DNA from: Phoronis australis
Lineage: Eukaryota; Phoronida; Phoronidae
Direction: 5' to 3'
NCBI GenBank assembly: GCA_002633005.1
Contig: NMRA01000878.1
Span: 25,960-66,449, forward strand
DNA: 40,490 bases
This document shows positions 31,275 to 40,490 of the stretch, piece after piece. Each line of letters opens with the position of its first letter. Positions within the stretch are counted from its first letter, which is position 1. Under the pieces are notes generated by a model. The model was given only the letters and a program-made list of their open reading frames with translations. It was not told where the DNA came from and made no database searches. Made by a program: the position numbers and the translations under genes.

Positions 31275-33545
31275 ATAAAAATATTTTTACCCCTTAGAGT
31301 AGACGCGAAATAATAAGTATTGTGTTCATACTCCAAAGGGCTCGGTCTTGGTGGAAGCTGTTTACTAAATTAAATATACAACTTTGCGCCCTTATGGGTA
31401 AGAACTGACCGAATAAAATCTTCCTTGAGTAATCTAAATCATTTAACGACGTTGCAAAAATTGCTTTTCTACAGTTATTCTGCTGCTAAAATTGTGATCT
31501 TTTGCGTCGATTTTTGGCGCAATGAAATAGTGCGTCAACAATTAGCCAATTTATTTTTCCCTCGAGGTTGCGTAAACGTCACACCAAATGATTAGAATTG
31601 GTTTCACTTCATCAAATGTTTTTGGTATTTTTAAAACCAAGTTTAGAACATATTTTGCTGCGATGTTGTCATCATCTAATGGGAGGTGTCGAAAAAATTC
31701 TGGAAGTGGCGCGTGTCACGAATGTATCACCTTCAAAACGACGACATACATTTCTTTGTTACCAATTTAGAAAATTACGCAAGAAAATGACGTCGGATAA
31801 TTTTCTCTTGAACGGCCGTAAGGGGCAAGGTGAATGTCAATTGAGTTTCACATTTTGCATGCACACCGGCCTGTCCTTAGCTCATGTTGATACAAGCTTC
31901 ATGACGAGGTGACGAGCGTATTTACTTGGGCTGTGTCCAATTTCGAGGTCTAACAGAGCTCAAAACACATTGGCAACTTGCTGTATTTTGACTATAGTCT
32001 TCATAGAGCTAGCTGGCTCTAAGGAAGGCTCTAGCTTCGAAACATTTTTTTACTCCGAAACTGACAACAAATTCAGAATGATGATGGATCATGGATGACA
32101 CTATAACCGATCACATTCTTCCATTTTCATGCGCTCATTATCTTAATCTTTGCGCTTTGTTAAAACCATTGTTTGTGTTGTTCTTAAAATAAACGTTTGT
32201 TCTACTGCAGTACCCACATATTAAGAAATTATGCAAAAATAAACAATAATTATCTGCGGTAAAGCACATTATATAGCATGATGAAGTGATGATCAAGATA
32301 AATAACAGATGAGCGCGAAGGCGTACTGCTTGTAGTGAGCATTCTGCGGCATGAAAACACTTGAGGTCGTAAAACAGCCAGCGTTGTATTCTTCTTTTTG
32401 TGCAATTTTACTGTTTTCACAACGTGGAATGCTCAACAAACAGCACGCATTTGCGCTTATCCGATGCTCTTGATCATTACTTCATCAGGCTGGATATTGT
32501 GCTTTACCACAGATAATTATTGTTTTTATCTGTGTAATTTCTTAATATGCTGTTACAGCAATAGAACCCAAGTTTATTTTAGGAACTACATATTAAACAA
32601 TGGTTTGAACATTGTTCCGATATTAAATCATGGGCGCATGAAAACGGTAGAATGTGATCTGTCTATAGTATCATCCATCATCAATCTGAATTTGTTGTCA
32701 CTTTCGCAGTAAAAATCGTTTCGAAGCTAGAGTCTTCCTATCTAGCCAGTTAGCTGAATGAAGACTATTTTCAAAATATAGCAAGGGGACAGTGTATTGA
32801 GCTCAATTAGACCTCTAAATTTCACACACAACCCGGATAGTTACGCTCGTCACATCGTAGTGAAGCTTNGTTTCACTAAAAGTAACCCTAAGTGCAACCT
32901 GGTTATACGGCGGGTGTACATGCAAAATCTGGAAGACAATTGACATTCAACTAGCCAGTCACGGCCGTTTAAGCAAAAAACATCCGACGTCATCTTCTTC
33001 CATAATTCTCTGCCTTTTGTAACGAAAAAGCGTATGTCGTCGTTTTGAAAAGAGTTCATTCGGGACACGCGCTGCTTCCAAAAATGTTTTCGACATCTCC
33101 CATTATATGATGACAACATCATAGCAAAATTTGTTATAAAATTCGGTTTACTGATATCAAAATTCCAAAAACGTATATTGAAGTGAAAACAATTCTGATC
33201 ATTTGTTGAGACGTTTACACAATCTCGAGGGAGAACGTTTGATTGAAGAATCTGGGAAAATGAAACTGACTAATAGGTGACGCAATATTTCATTGCGTCG
33301 AAAGTCGACGCAAAAGATCACACCATAACTTTAGAATACCAATTTTTGCAACGCTGGTAAATAATTTAGATTACTCTAGGAAGATTTTATTCGGTCAGTT
33401 TTTACCCACAACTGCGCTAATTTGTATATTTACTTTTGTAAATAGCTTCGCACCAAAGATAGAGCCTTCCGAGCCCTTCGGCGTAAGAACACAATACTTG
33501 GCGTTTCGCGTATACTCCAAGGGGTAAAACTTTGAAAATAGTTTT
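31275..33545. repeat. Large palindrome, arms about 1.13 kb
   Basis: Bases 31275-32410 are the reverse complement of about 32415-33545. Both correspond to copy-1 bases of about 9722-11000 in opposite directions. The centre is near 32412 with almost no spacer, and the arms differ by about 55 bases of unmatched sequence at the tip. ORFs at 31598-31912, 32398-32712 and 32850-33122 are frames over the arms. Confidence 0.8.
32869..32909 (+). repeat. Single N followed by 40-bp dispersed repeat, copy B
   Basis: The only ambiguous base noticed is N at 32869. The next 40 bases equal 26029-26068 with one mismatch, and they replace about 35 bases present at the homologous place in copy 1 (near 10250-10285) and in the opposite palindrome arm (near 31870-31900). 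Confidence 0.75.
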
Positions 33546-34345
33546 TTCGGGGTAACTTGGTACATGTAATCCTAAAAAAGTAGTCTGTGTTTTCATGTAG
33601 AGCGTAAAAAATGTTAACCCAGTGATTCAAAAATAACACTCCCGCAAACGAAAACGTACACATTTTTCTGTTCTATTTTACAGGTTAAAAAACAAATTAT
33701 ATGAGTTTATTGCATCAATTCTAGTGATCACGAGGGCAAATCAACACTCTTAATTAAGGGCGGCGCAATTTCAAACCTTTGGCATGAATCATTGTTATAA
33801 AAATGGAATTAGACCATTAGCAATGCAGACACAACAGTTAGAGACACTAACTGCGTTTGTTAACGTCTTGTGCCAATGATAAAAATAACTGATTCTAATA
33901 CTTGATAACAAGTTTACCTTGATGAGGTATGATGTAAGACGCATGTCTAATATGCAGATCGGCAGTTGCAAAAATATTTACTGGGTTTAATGAATCCACT
34001 TGTTATGAACCACTGCAAAAGTATGATTACTAATTGTACATTCGAAGCACACATCATTAAATTATAAACATACACATGCTTGATGACCCTGGGAGTACCT
34101 CTATTACAGCCATAAATGAAGGTACGTAGTTGTTTAGCCTTAGAGTATAATAAGGCTTACATAATATTACACTGAGCCATCTACACCAGGCATATACAAA
34201 GGATACAATATTTGAAAAGAAGCCACAACTACTCATTTTTCATAGTATTGCTAAATCACAAACACCTAGATTTGTAAAAGAAGTTACATAGTAAGATGCT
34301 ACACAACCTGCTCTCAGACATTTATGGAAGGCCTAAGTGGAAACA

Positions 34346-34865
34346 TTTAAGACGGGCTTTTTGGTAGAATCTGCAAATGCTTGAAATGTTGGCGGATGCA
34401 GTATTACCGATGGAGCTCATAATTTGCATGTTGCATTTAACTATCATATTGGTTGTTATATTGCATTTTTTGCTGAAGGTTCGGTTTTCAAAAAGTCACA
34501 AAAACTGTGTTTTTTCCCGTTAATTATGAGACACTTGACACTAGAGTGTACCTCATAAACAGGCAAATGTATTCCGCTTCATCTGCTGTTACATTGGATA
34601 ATTAGCCTTAAAAAGCAATTGGCTATTAAAAACAACTGTATTTTGTCCAAATAAAAAAATTAAACGACTTCTTTGGTCTTCTTTGTTGATTTACAGTCGT
34701 TCTATTGAGGACAGTGAAATGAGGTGTACAAAAACGTGATTTTTGTCCAAGTTCAAAGACTTATTTTTAGGAATCGCAAAGGTTTACCCAAAAAAGATAT
34801 GCATTAATGCTTGAATTGGACTTCGCTCTTTTATGTCATCTATAGCTAATATTAGTAAAACTTAC
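34346..34865. other. No recognisable gene
   Basis: Homology to the GTCGGC element stops at about 34345. The remaining AT-rich sequence would be intron if the minus-strand exon at 34866-35161 is real. Confidence 0.35.
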
Positions 34866-35161
34866 CCCACGCTCACAATTTTGAAACGATCGGACGTAAT
34901 GTATTTTCGAAAATGCCCTTGAGGCGTCGCTAGTAAACGGTCATAAATTGATAATTTTGGTATATTCGGCGTCACTTGATGAATGGCACTACACAGGGCG
35001 AAAGGGTTAGCTATATCGGCTTTCATCTCAGAGCCTTTCGGTTCGAGATTAGCACAAATCAAATTGGTTGTAGCAGATGGCTTCAGCTTTTCGTTTGCAG
35101 AAAGGTCAAGCTGTAAATGCTCAACAGTGTGCGAACAAAGAAACCTGTTACCGGTTAGTTG
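34866..35161 (-). CDS. Candidate exon, unidentified
   Basis: The minus strand has an acceptor TTATTTTTGCAG directly before 35161 and a perfect GTAAGT donor just after 34866. The 296-bp segment is open and encodes about 98 residues, starting QLTGNRFLCSHTVEHLQL, with NLEPKGSEMKADIANPF in the middle and LLATPQGHFRKYITSDRF near the end. It starts in phase 0 and ends after codon base 2. Composition looks coding. I recognise no domain. It overlaps an antisense frame on the plus strand (34983-35480). I prefer the minus reading for this segment because of the paired splice signals. Confidence 0.4.
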
Positions 35162-35186
35162 CTGCAAAAATAATACGGCGAGCCAT

Positions 35187-35460
35187 ATGAAACAAATCAA
35201 AGTGTCTGAAGACATTGAGGAATGGCAGTTGTTTATGAACCGAGGAGGATTTGAGCAACTAGACGAGCTTGAACAGTATGTACCCGACACCGCTTGGACA
35301 TCGGCTTGGGGGTTTCGGCCGAAGAAACACTGTTGTTATCCAGGTCATCGTGGTCGAAGGGGTGGAGGCATAACTGCATCCAAGTCGAGCAGACCAGTGA
35401 CCATGAAGTTCGCAAGTGTTGTAAAAAGTTTTAGAAATGAGATCTTACCCATAGGCACAG
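35187..35460 (+). CDS. Candidate first exon, unidentified
   Basis: The plus-strand frame from ATG 35187 reads MKQIKVSEDIEEWQLFMNRG then GFEQLDELEQYVPDTAWTSA, and ends near FRNEILPIGTG at a CAG/GTGAGG donor (35461). Acidic, RNY-rich codons suggest real coding, and the serine-rich antisense frame here looks like its shadow. The same frame stays open upstream to ATG 34983, where it overlaps the minus-strand candidate exon. It could be the first exon of the downstream plus-strand C2H2 family copy, but its family is not recognised. Confidence 0.35.
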
Positions 35461-35984
35461 GTGAGGAATGTGAAAGCTAGTAAAGCATTACTAATTTTGT
35501 AATTATGATTCGTCTCGGGCATAGACGTAGTCATTGGTGACCCGGGTTCAAGTGTTTCAATTGCTCGCCATTGATCAATGCAAAATAAGTTTTCCACCAG
35601 TGGCGAATCATTTCAATTTTGTGTTTATCTTCCTGGTCTCATTCGCCCCACCCCCACCCAGTGCCGCAGTGTCGGCTCACCTGTTGAATACATCTGTGCA
35701 ATTGATGACTTTTATAACGTTACACCAGTATTGAGACAATCTTTGTTGATTTTAATTATCATGCAAGCACACTGTCCTGCTGTATTCACCTTCTAGTTTG
35801 ATGTCTCATTGAGCCTCAGGCTGGAAATTGATTTAACCAGAAGGCAGAACTACTATAATTTACGGTACATATCCAATTTGGTCTCTCCTGCTGGATCAAG
35901 GCCAAAATTATACCTTCTGACCCCTCAGAGACTCTTAGTCCAAGACACGGTGCATCCATAAATTACCCATGCAGCACAATATTA

Positions 35985-36149
35985 GTGGCGGAATTAGGGG
36001 AGGGGAGGCAAGGGGCCATACCCCCTAAAATTCTCCCAGATTCCATTTAGCAGTTCGATGATGTGAATGTCTGACTGGCTGATGGGCAAAATCCTGGCTA
36101 AAACTCTTGCCTGGCCCTCCATAACTCAAAATCCTGGATCTGCCTCTGC
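35985..36149 (-). mobile_element. GGCGGATC-type MITE, uninterrupted copy
   Basis: On the minus strand it runs from GCAGAGGCAGATCCAGGATT to CCCTAATTCCGCCACTAA. The GGCGGA-like ends are inverted. AAAATTCTCCCAGATTCCATTT matches the copy at 19773-20151. It is non-coding and about 165 bp. Confidence 0.65.
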
Positions 36150-36907
36150 ATGTAAGGATAAGATGTTGTGATTTCAGGATGCAGTACGGCATACCAGTAC
36201 AGTCAGTATACAGCCCGTGATTTGCAATTCTTTCGCCTACATACAATGACTTTGGTTAGCAGTGAAGAAAGGTCATCTGCTGTGATCAAATCTTGAACCT
36301 GGTGTTGTTCTTGTAATAACAAATCATGGTGAGAGCTAATGTCCCTAGGCGAGTAAATTAGAGACCTTCATACAGGCCAGACCATTTGAAGAACCATGCA
36401 GAAGTCACAACAGACTGGTGTTGACAGTGACCAAGTGGTTTAAAACAGCAAACTTAGATGACTGTTGTGTTGTAATACGTGAATGCTCCTGCCCAACCGA
36501 TATGAGACCAACTTCCGAAAGATTGAGTTAACATGGCACTGCACTCATTCTACAGTTTTTGCATCCAAAATGCAACGTGTGGCAAGCTTTTGTCCTGTTT
36601 CCTCGCTGATAGTCACTATCTTATATCCTGATTGTTATGTAATCCGTTATCCTAACACTGGTAGTTAAACTTTTTATTCTTGCATTTTGGGTTACAGTAC
36701 TTCTCAAATTTTTGCAAAAGGACAAATATTAGGGGTAATGTCTGATAAGTGACAGGCCGTAGGGTCGATCACCACAGTTTTTTTTGTCGCACCATCAAGA
36801 GTAGAATGTCTGTTACTGATTTGTGTACGGTTCTTTGGAATTCGATGGAGAAGAATTGATAAAAAGCTAGTCTGTTATTATAACTGCAACTTAATTTTTG
36901 ATTGCAG
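36150..36907. other. Probable intronic sequence
   Basis: No motif is recognised. The frame at 36483-36668 has no domain. A strong acceptor (TTTTTGATTGCAG) closes this stretch at 36907. Confidence 0.35.
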
Positions 36908-39395
36908 CTATTTGTGGTAGTTGTAGAAGGTTGGTCTACAGACAACGGAAAGAACACTGTGGTGAGGGCACGTCATCTCAAGCTTCAGGGGAATTGGTAA
37001 GTTATAATGGAAAAAATGCCCCACAAGCTGTGAATCACTACCCAGTGGTATGAAGTGCTCATTGTTTTTTAAATTTACCATGTTATGACTACCAAATGAT
37101 ATTGACCCATTGTCAATGAGATTGATTAGCGGACTTTAGGAATGGATGAAGGAATGGATGTTCATACTAGTAGCTGGTGCCCTTACATACATGTACATGT
37201 AGTATAGGGGAATAAAATAGTTGTCTATTGGCGACCATTTTTTTTACCTAATTTTTGAGCCCATCCTGAGCCTATGTTTAAGGTACTGGCGGTGAATCTT
37301 TGTGTCGCTTGGTCATCAGTGAGTTGTTCTTATCTGTCATTCACTGTTTAGGTAAAAGCATTTCTTTGTTTTTGAAGTACAATAAATCCTGTTTTCAGGA
37401 GTGAGGTGCTGGAAAGCATACAGAATTAGGAAAGGTTTTGTTGTAAAGCTACCTGCTGACACCAAGTCATCAAACTGACAACGCTGGAAGAACCTTGCGT
37501 AACACATTCTCCAAGACCTTTGCAGCCAGATACCTCATGGTCTCAACTATTTCTGTGTAAGGAACCTGATTGCCATCTGTCATTTGTCTCCAAGACAGAG
37601 CTGGATGTCCACACTGACGAAGGGTGGCATGAGAAGCAAGCAGACAACCAAACAATTTTTGACGGCATCAGACAAAAAGGGGCTGCAATCATGTCTGGCG
37701 TTAAAAAAAGATAAACAATTTGTGCCGTAATGTATAACTTGAGCACATAATAAAATATCCTATCCCTAGTATTCTGTTGGATGAATGCATTCGTTTGTGT
37801 GTAAGCCGTGGGCTTGGGTTACTCCGAAAAATGAGACTGTGCCTCTGTACACATGAACTTGTCTTGAGCATTTGTACAAAACACATAAGGTTCTACAAAT
37901 ATTCAGGTGCAAACACAAATTTCAATTATGCTTCATGTGATATACTAACATGTAATCCATGAACCAATGGTGGAAATGGTTCCATGTTCTTGCCGTAAAT
38001 TCCAATTGCGGTCCTCTAAAACCCAATCTTCAACCAGCAGAAACGAAAGAACTCTGCAGTTCCAGACCTTCGAACTCCACACCAGCTAAAAATGCTCGAT
38101 ACACTTGGACCAAACTCCTGTCCTTGGAATCATGTTATAAAGGAAGTTCAGATGAGAAATCTTCATGGGTCTGGAATTTGGTGCTTGTGTAAGGATATTT
38201 TACAATGCAAAAGTGGAGATTAGGAGCACGGGTCTAGGGATTTGTATCGCAGGGTTGGAGTTTACAGATTTGGTTAAGGATTCGTTTGCATCCCGTGATA
38301 GAAGTTTCCCAAGGCAGCTCTGGTTTGAACTAAGTGGCATGAGGAGTGGGCCCATACCCAAGCAAGAGGGTGTATGTGTAAGAATAAATAAAAGCAGGGG
38401 ATTTCGTTAGTTAAATTAGTGTGTTGGCCTGTGACTGGAGTACTTGCCATTGCTTTGGAAAGTAGTATAGAGCAACTTTTTTTTTGTTTTGGCAAAGTGT
38501 GTTGGACGGAAATTAAAATATAAAAATACAGAAGTGTTACTCAATTACATGTAATGTGCAACACTAATTTGTCATATAAAAAACAATGGGTTCCAACCCA
38601 AAATATGAAGCAAATGCGAAGCTTTACAAAAATGGCACTGCACTGTGTTTTAACAGTCTAGGAATGAAAATCTGTGTTTACTGATTTTCATTCTGTTAAA
38701 ACATTTTTTAAATAGAAATGATCACAGCGTAATACAAAAGCATGTCTGACATATGATGGAACTATCTTCCATGCAATTTCTTCATCAATAATTTGTTAGG
38801 TAGGAAATTTCAATGTTTTTTCAAAATGTTTGTTTCAGAGATTAGCATTCAAATAGAAAAAGAGGTCTTTGGTGTGTCCACCCTGGAAAAGGGTTGGGGC
38901 CTGAAGTCATCAAAAAAGATTACGAATGACAGCTGGTGTTAGACAGTTCTTGACAAAGATCTACAACGATGATGAGAAGAGTTGCCAGAAATTGAACCCT
39001 GACCAGTGCATGCATCAAATCCGTGCCAACTTTAATTGTAAATGAGTGGAGAACATCAAAACAAATTGCAAACTTTTTTCAAGACTCACAGCTCAGAAAA
39101 AAGACACTAGTTTGATGACGATGAGGATGAGGAGGATGTAGCCAATGACAGAGAAGCATGGGAAGAAGAAGTTTGTGAAAACATAATGAAAGAAATGGGT
39201 GTGCTTCATCCTGTGATCTTCGGAGATAAAGGTTTGTGTGAGCTGCTCAAACAAAATGGGTCTCAAAACTTAAAGTTGTGACTAAGACAAATTTGTCGTA
39301 CAGTTGGTATTGAATTGGGTCAACGGAAGTCAGAGGTGCTGTCAGCACTCACCGAGTACTTACAGATGTGTACCTGTTGCGTTTAAAGTAGTGCA
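36908..39395 (+). pseudogene. Decayed intron-containing copy of a C2H2 / LTSQQI-FFSR family gene
   Basis: Exon-like pieces lie in plus order. 36908-36996 has an acceptor before it and GTAAGT after it (VVVEGWSTDNGKNTVVRARH). From 37399, after TTTTCAG, comes GVRCWKAYRIRKGFVVKL. 37520-37714 holds a C2H2-like finger, LFLCKEPDCHLSF then ELDVHTDEGWH. From 38839, after GTTTGTTTCAG, comes STLEKGWGLKSSKK, then AGVRQFLTKIYNDDEKS and DQCMHQIRANFN. Then follow SKQIANFF, an acidic DDDEDEEDVANDREAWEEE tract, and TVGIELGQRKSEVLSALTEY ending CTC. The order matches a multicopy invertebrate family recalled with GVR-W-AYGIGKGK, a C--GC--F---L--H finger, GWALK, LT-QQI--FFSRL and a C-terminal C-C. At least three frameshifts or stops (near 38937, 39043 and 39100) show decay. 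Function unknown. Confidence 0.55.
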
Positions 39396-39399
39396 CTTT

Positions 39400-39748
39400 A
39401 TTGGCTGTACCACGTCTAAATTGAAAACATTGTTATGGTATGGTATAAGCCTTTCATCTAAAGCACTGCTTCGTTTTCGTATATGCGCCCACATCTTTAT
39501 ATGCGTTTGCATATTGCCTTCATCTGTCTAGGCATTCCTCATCTGGCGTCCGCAGCTGTGTCTCCTAAATCCCTCACAGGAACTTGATGAGATTAGGCAG
39601 ATGTGTTCCTATCAAACTGACGACGGATAATGACGAACTTCGGACCTATCTGACTACCGGTGTGCCCCTAGTGGCAATTTTTTTCACTTACCTCTACATA
39701 TTTGGAGGTCCTCAATGAATTTTCATAAAATTTGGCAGTTGGGCATCT
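39400..39748. other. No recognisable gene
   Basis: Spacer between the C2H2 family remnant and copy 3. The frame at 39304-39531 overlaps the end of the former. Confidence 0.35.
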
Positions 39749-40490
39749 ACAGCACACATCACGAATTTTTGGTCGACCGGTCGGAAATTGGTCGATGCAT
39801 ATTCGTCTTAGCACAGAGTCAAATGAATTAACCTAGTTCCACTGTCTCCGTTGCATGAGTTTACATCGGTTGTGTAACACCAATAATTCGAAGGTTGAGG
39901 GCCAGCGATAATATTATTGAATTATGGACAGTGCTACAAGTTTTGGTTAAAAGACGTGAATGTTTTCTTTACATTTGACCTTTAATTTCAATCGTGACGT
40001 TAACAAGCTGCATTAGATTGGCTGCTTCCTGGTCAAAACAACTCTGTAGTCATTTTGTAAACGCAGCTATTTTTGACACTCTTCGCCCACAATTGTTCTT
40101 TGTTTGTGATACGCAGTACTGCATCTTTTTGCGTTTTTTAAATTCTCCACGGTACTCCTATCACGTGCCCATGATGATGGGATAGTGACTGAGTTGTTAC
40201 ACCGAGAAGAGCTCTCACTCCGGGGTTTTTATTTTCATATGATTAACCCTTGCCGTACAGAAGCAAACTTCACGGTCCAGAATGCCCTAAGCCCACGGAC
40301 TTCGATGACTCTAACTTCATCATAGGGTTACGATTTCCACGAACTTGGACAGTGACATCAAACACGGAATAGCCACTGTTGAGGCTACAACCAATTCTAG
40401 CTTTGCGCATTCCGTTTTTAGGGCATCGGTGACGTTAAAATCAGCGCTAGTTACATGTATCAGTTCTTCGTTCACGTTGTTCCAAAAATA
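39749..40490 (-). mobile_element. GTCGGC element copy 3, cut by window end
   Basis: Starts with ACAGCACACATCACG and the outer terminal repeat through TTGGTCGA, in the same orientation as copy 2. Nearly all of the GTCGGC array is deleted: the sequence jumps from GGTCGA to TGCATATTCGTC, which in copy 1 lies about 240 bp further in. Homology with copy 1 (about 14050-13400, complemented) then continues to the window end, including the CTCACTCCGGGG segment that copy 2 lacks. Confidence 0.85.

Larger units (their letters stand above)
29145..34345 (-). mobile_element. GTCGGC element copy 2, rearranged
   Basis: The start (GCAGCACAAATCACGGATTT) and a GTCGGC/GCCGAC array to about 29335 correspond to the right terminus of copy 1, complemented. 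Interior homology then runs backwards through copy 1: 29885-30840 matches about 14010-12800 complemented, and 31275-32410 matches about 11000-9722 complemented. At 32412 the direction flips, and 32415-34345 matches 9776-11745 in direct sense. The part equal to 11040-12590 is missing, as is the left terminus. No transposase is recognised. Divergence from copy 1 is moderate, with many small indels. Confidence 0.8.

Noticed and set aside
38165-38410. 81-codon plus-strand frame
   Set aside because: It lies in the presumed intron of the C2H2 family copy, with no recognised domain or splice border.

Overview
This window looks like nuclear DNA of an invertebrate animal, probably aquatic. It is AT-rich. 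No long open reading frame survives. The few host-like coding pieces are short exons with GT/AG borders, and most recognisable sequence is decayed or nested transposons. The repeat mix (Penelope-like, LINE and Ty3/Gypsy remnants, many MITEs, and repeat-borne C2H2, THAP and EAKCH-type ORFs) fits a cnidarian, lophotrochozoan or similar genome. I cannot resolve the phylum without a search.

Layout. Bases 1-7.6 kb: mostly empty, with MITEs (3914-4129, 4606-4757), a diverged inverted repeat pair (2594-2790 and 5745-5947), an exon of a multicopy invertebrate family (3409-3845, minus) and a clean fibronectin type III exon (6534-6779, minus). Bases 7.6-15.4 kb: a three-level nest. A LINE (8085-8307 and 14441-15370) is split by a Penelope-like element (8308-9208 and 14319-14440), which is split in turn by a 5.1-kb element with long GTCGGC-rich inverted termini (9209-14318). 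Each insertion is flanked by a target duplication of about 75 bp. Bases 15.5-16.8 kb: a second LINE on the minus strand. Bases 17.9-23.5 kb: a dismembered Ty3/Gypsy element (gag, a protease trace, an RT trace, two related terminal repeats) invaded by a MITE pair, a LINE 3' end and a CTTAAG palindrome array.

Bases 23-29 kb: a candidate histone-type 3' hairpin without a histone gene, a THAP-domain ORF (25177-25392, minus), a 105-bp host exon (27767-27871, minus), MITEs and a second CTTAAG array. Bases 29.1-34.3 kb: a second, rearranged copy of the 5.1-kb element. It carries a 509-bp MITE with a 9-bp target duplication and contains a 1.1-kb-arm palindrome and a single N. Bases 34.8-39.4 kb: two overlapping antisense exon candidates, then a frameshifted plus-strand copy of a C2H2 family gene that still has splice borders. 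Bases 39.7 kb to the end: a third copy of the 5.1-kb element, cut by the window edge.

The genes do not form a pathway. The window is a record of successive insertions around a few host exons. The best candidate for something undescribed is the long-terminal GTCGGC element family: three copies, unusually long flanking duplication, and no transposase domain that I recognise.
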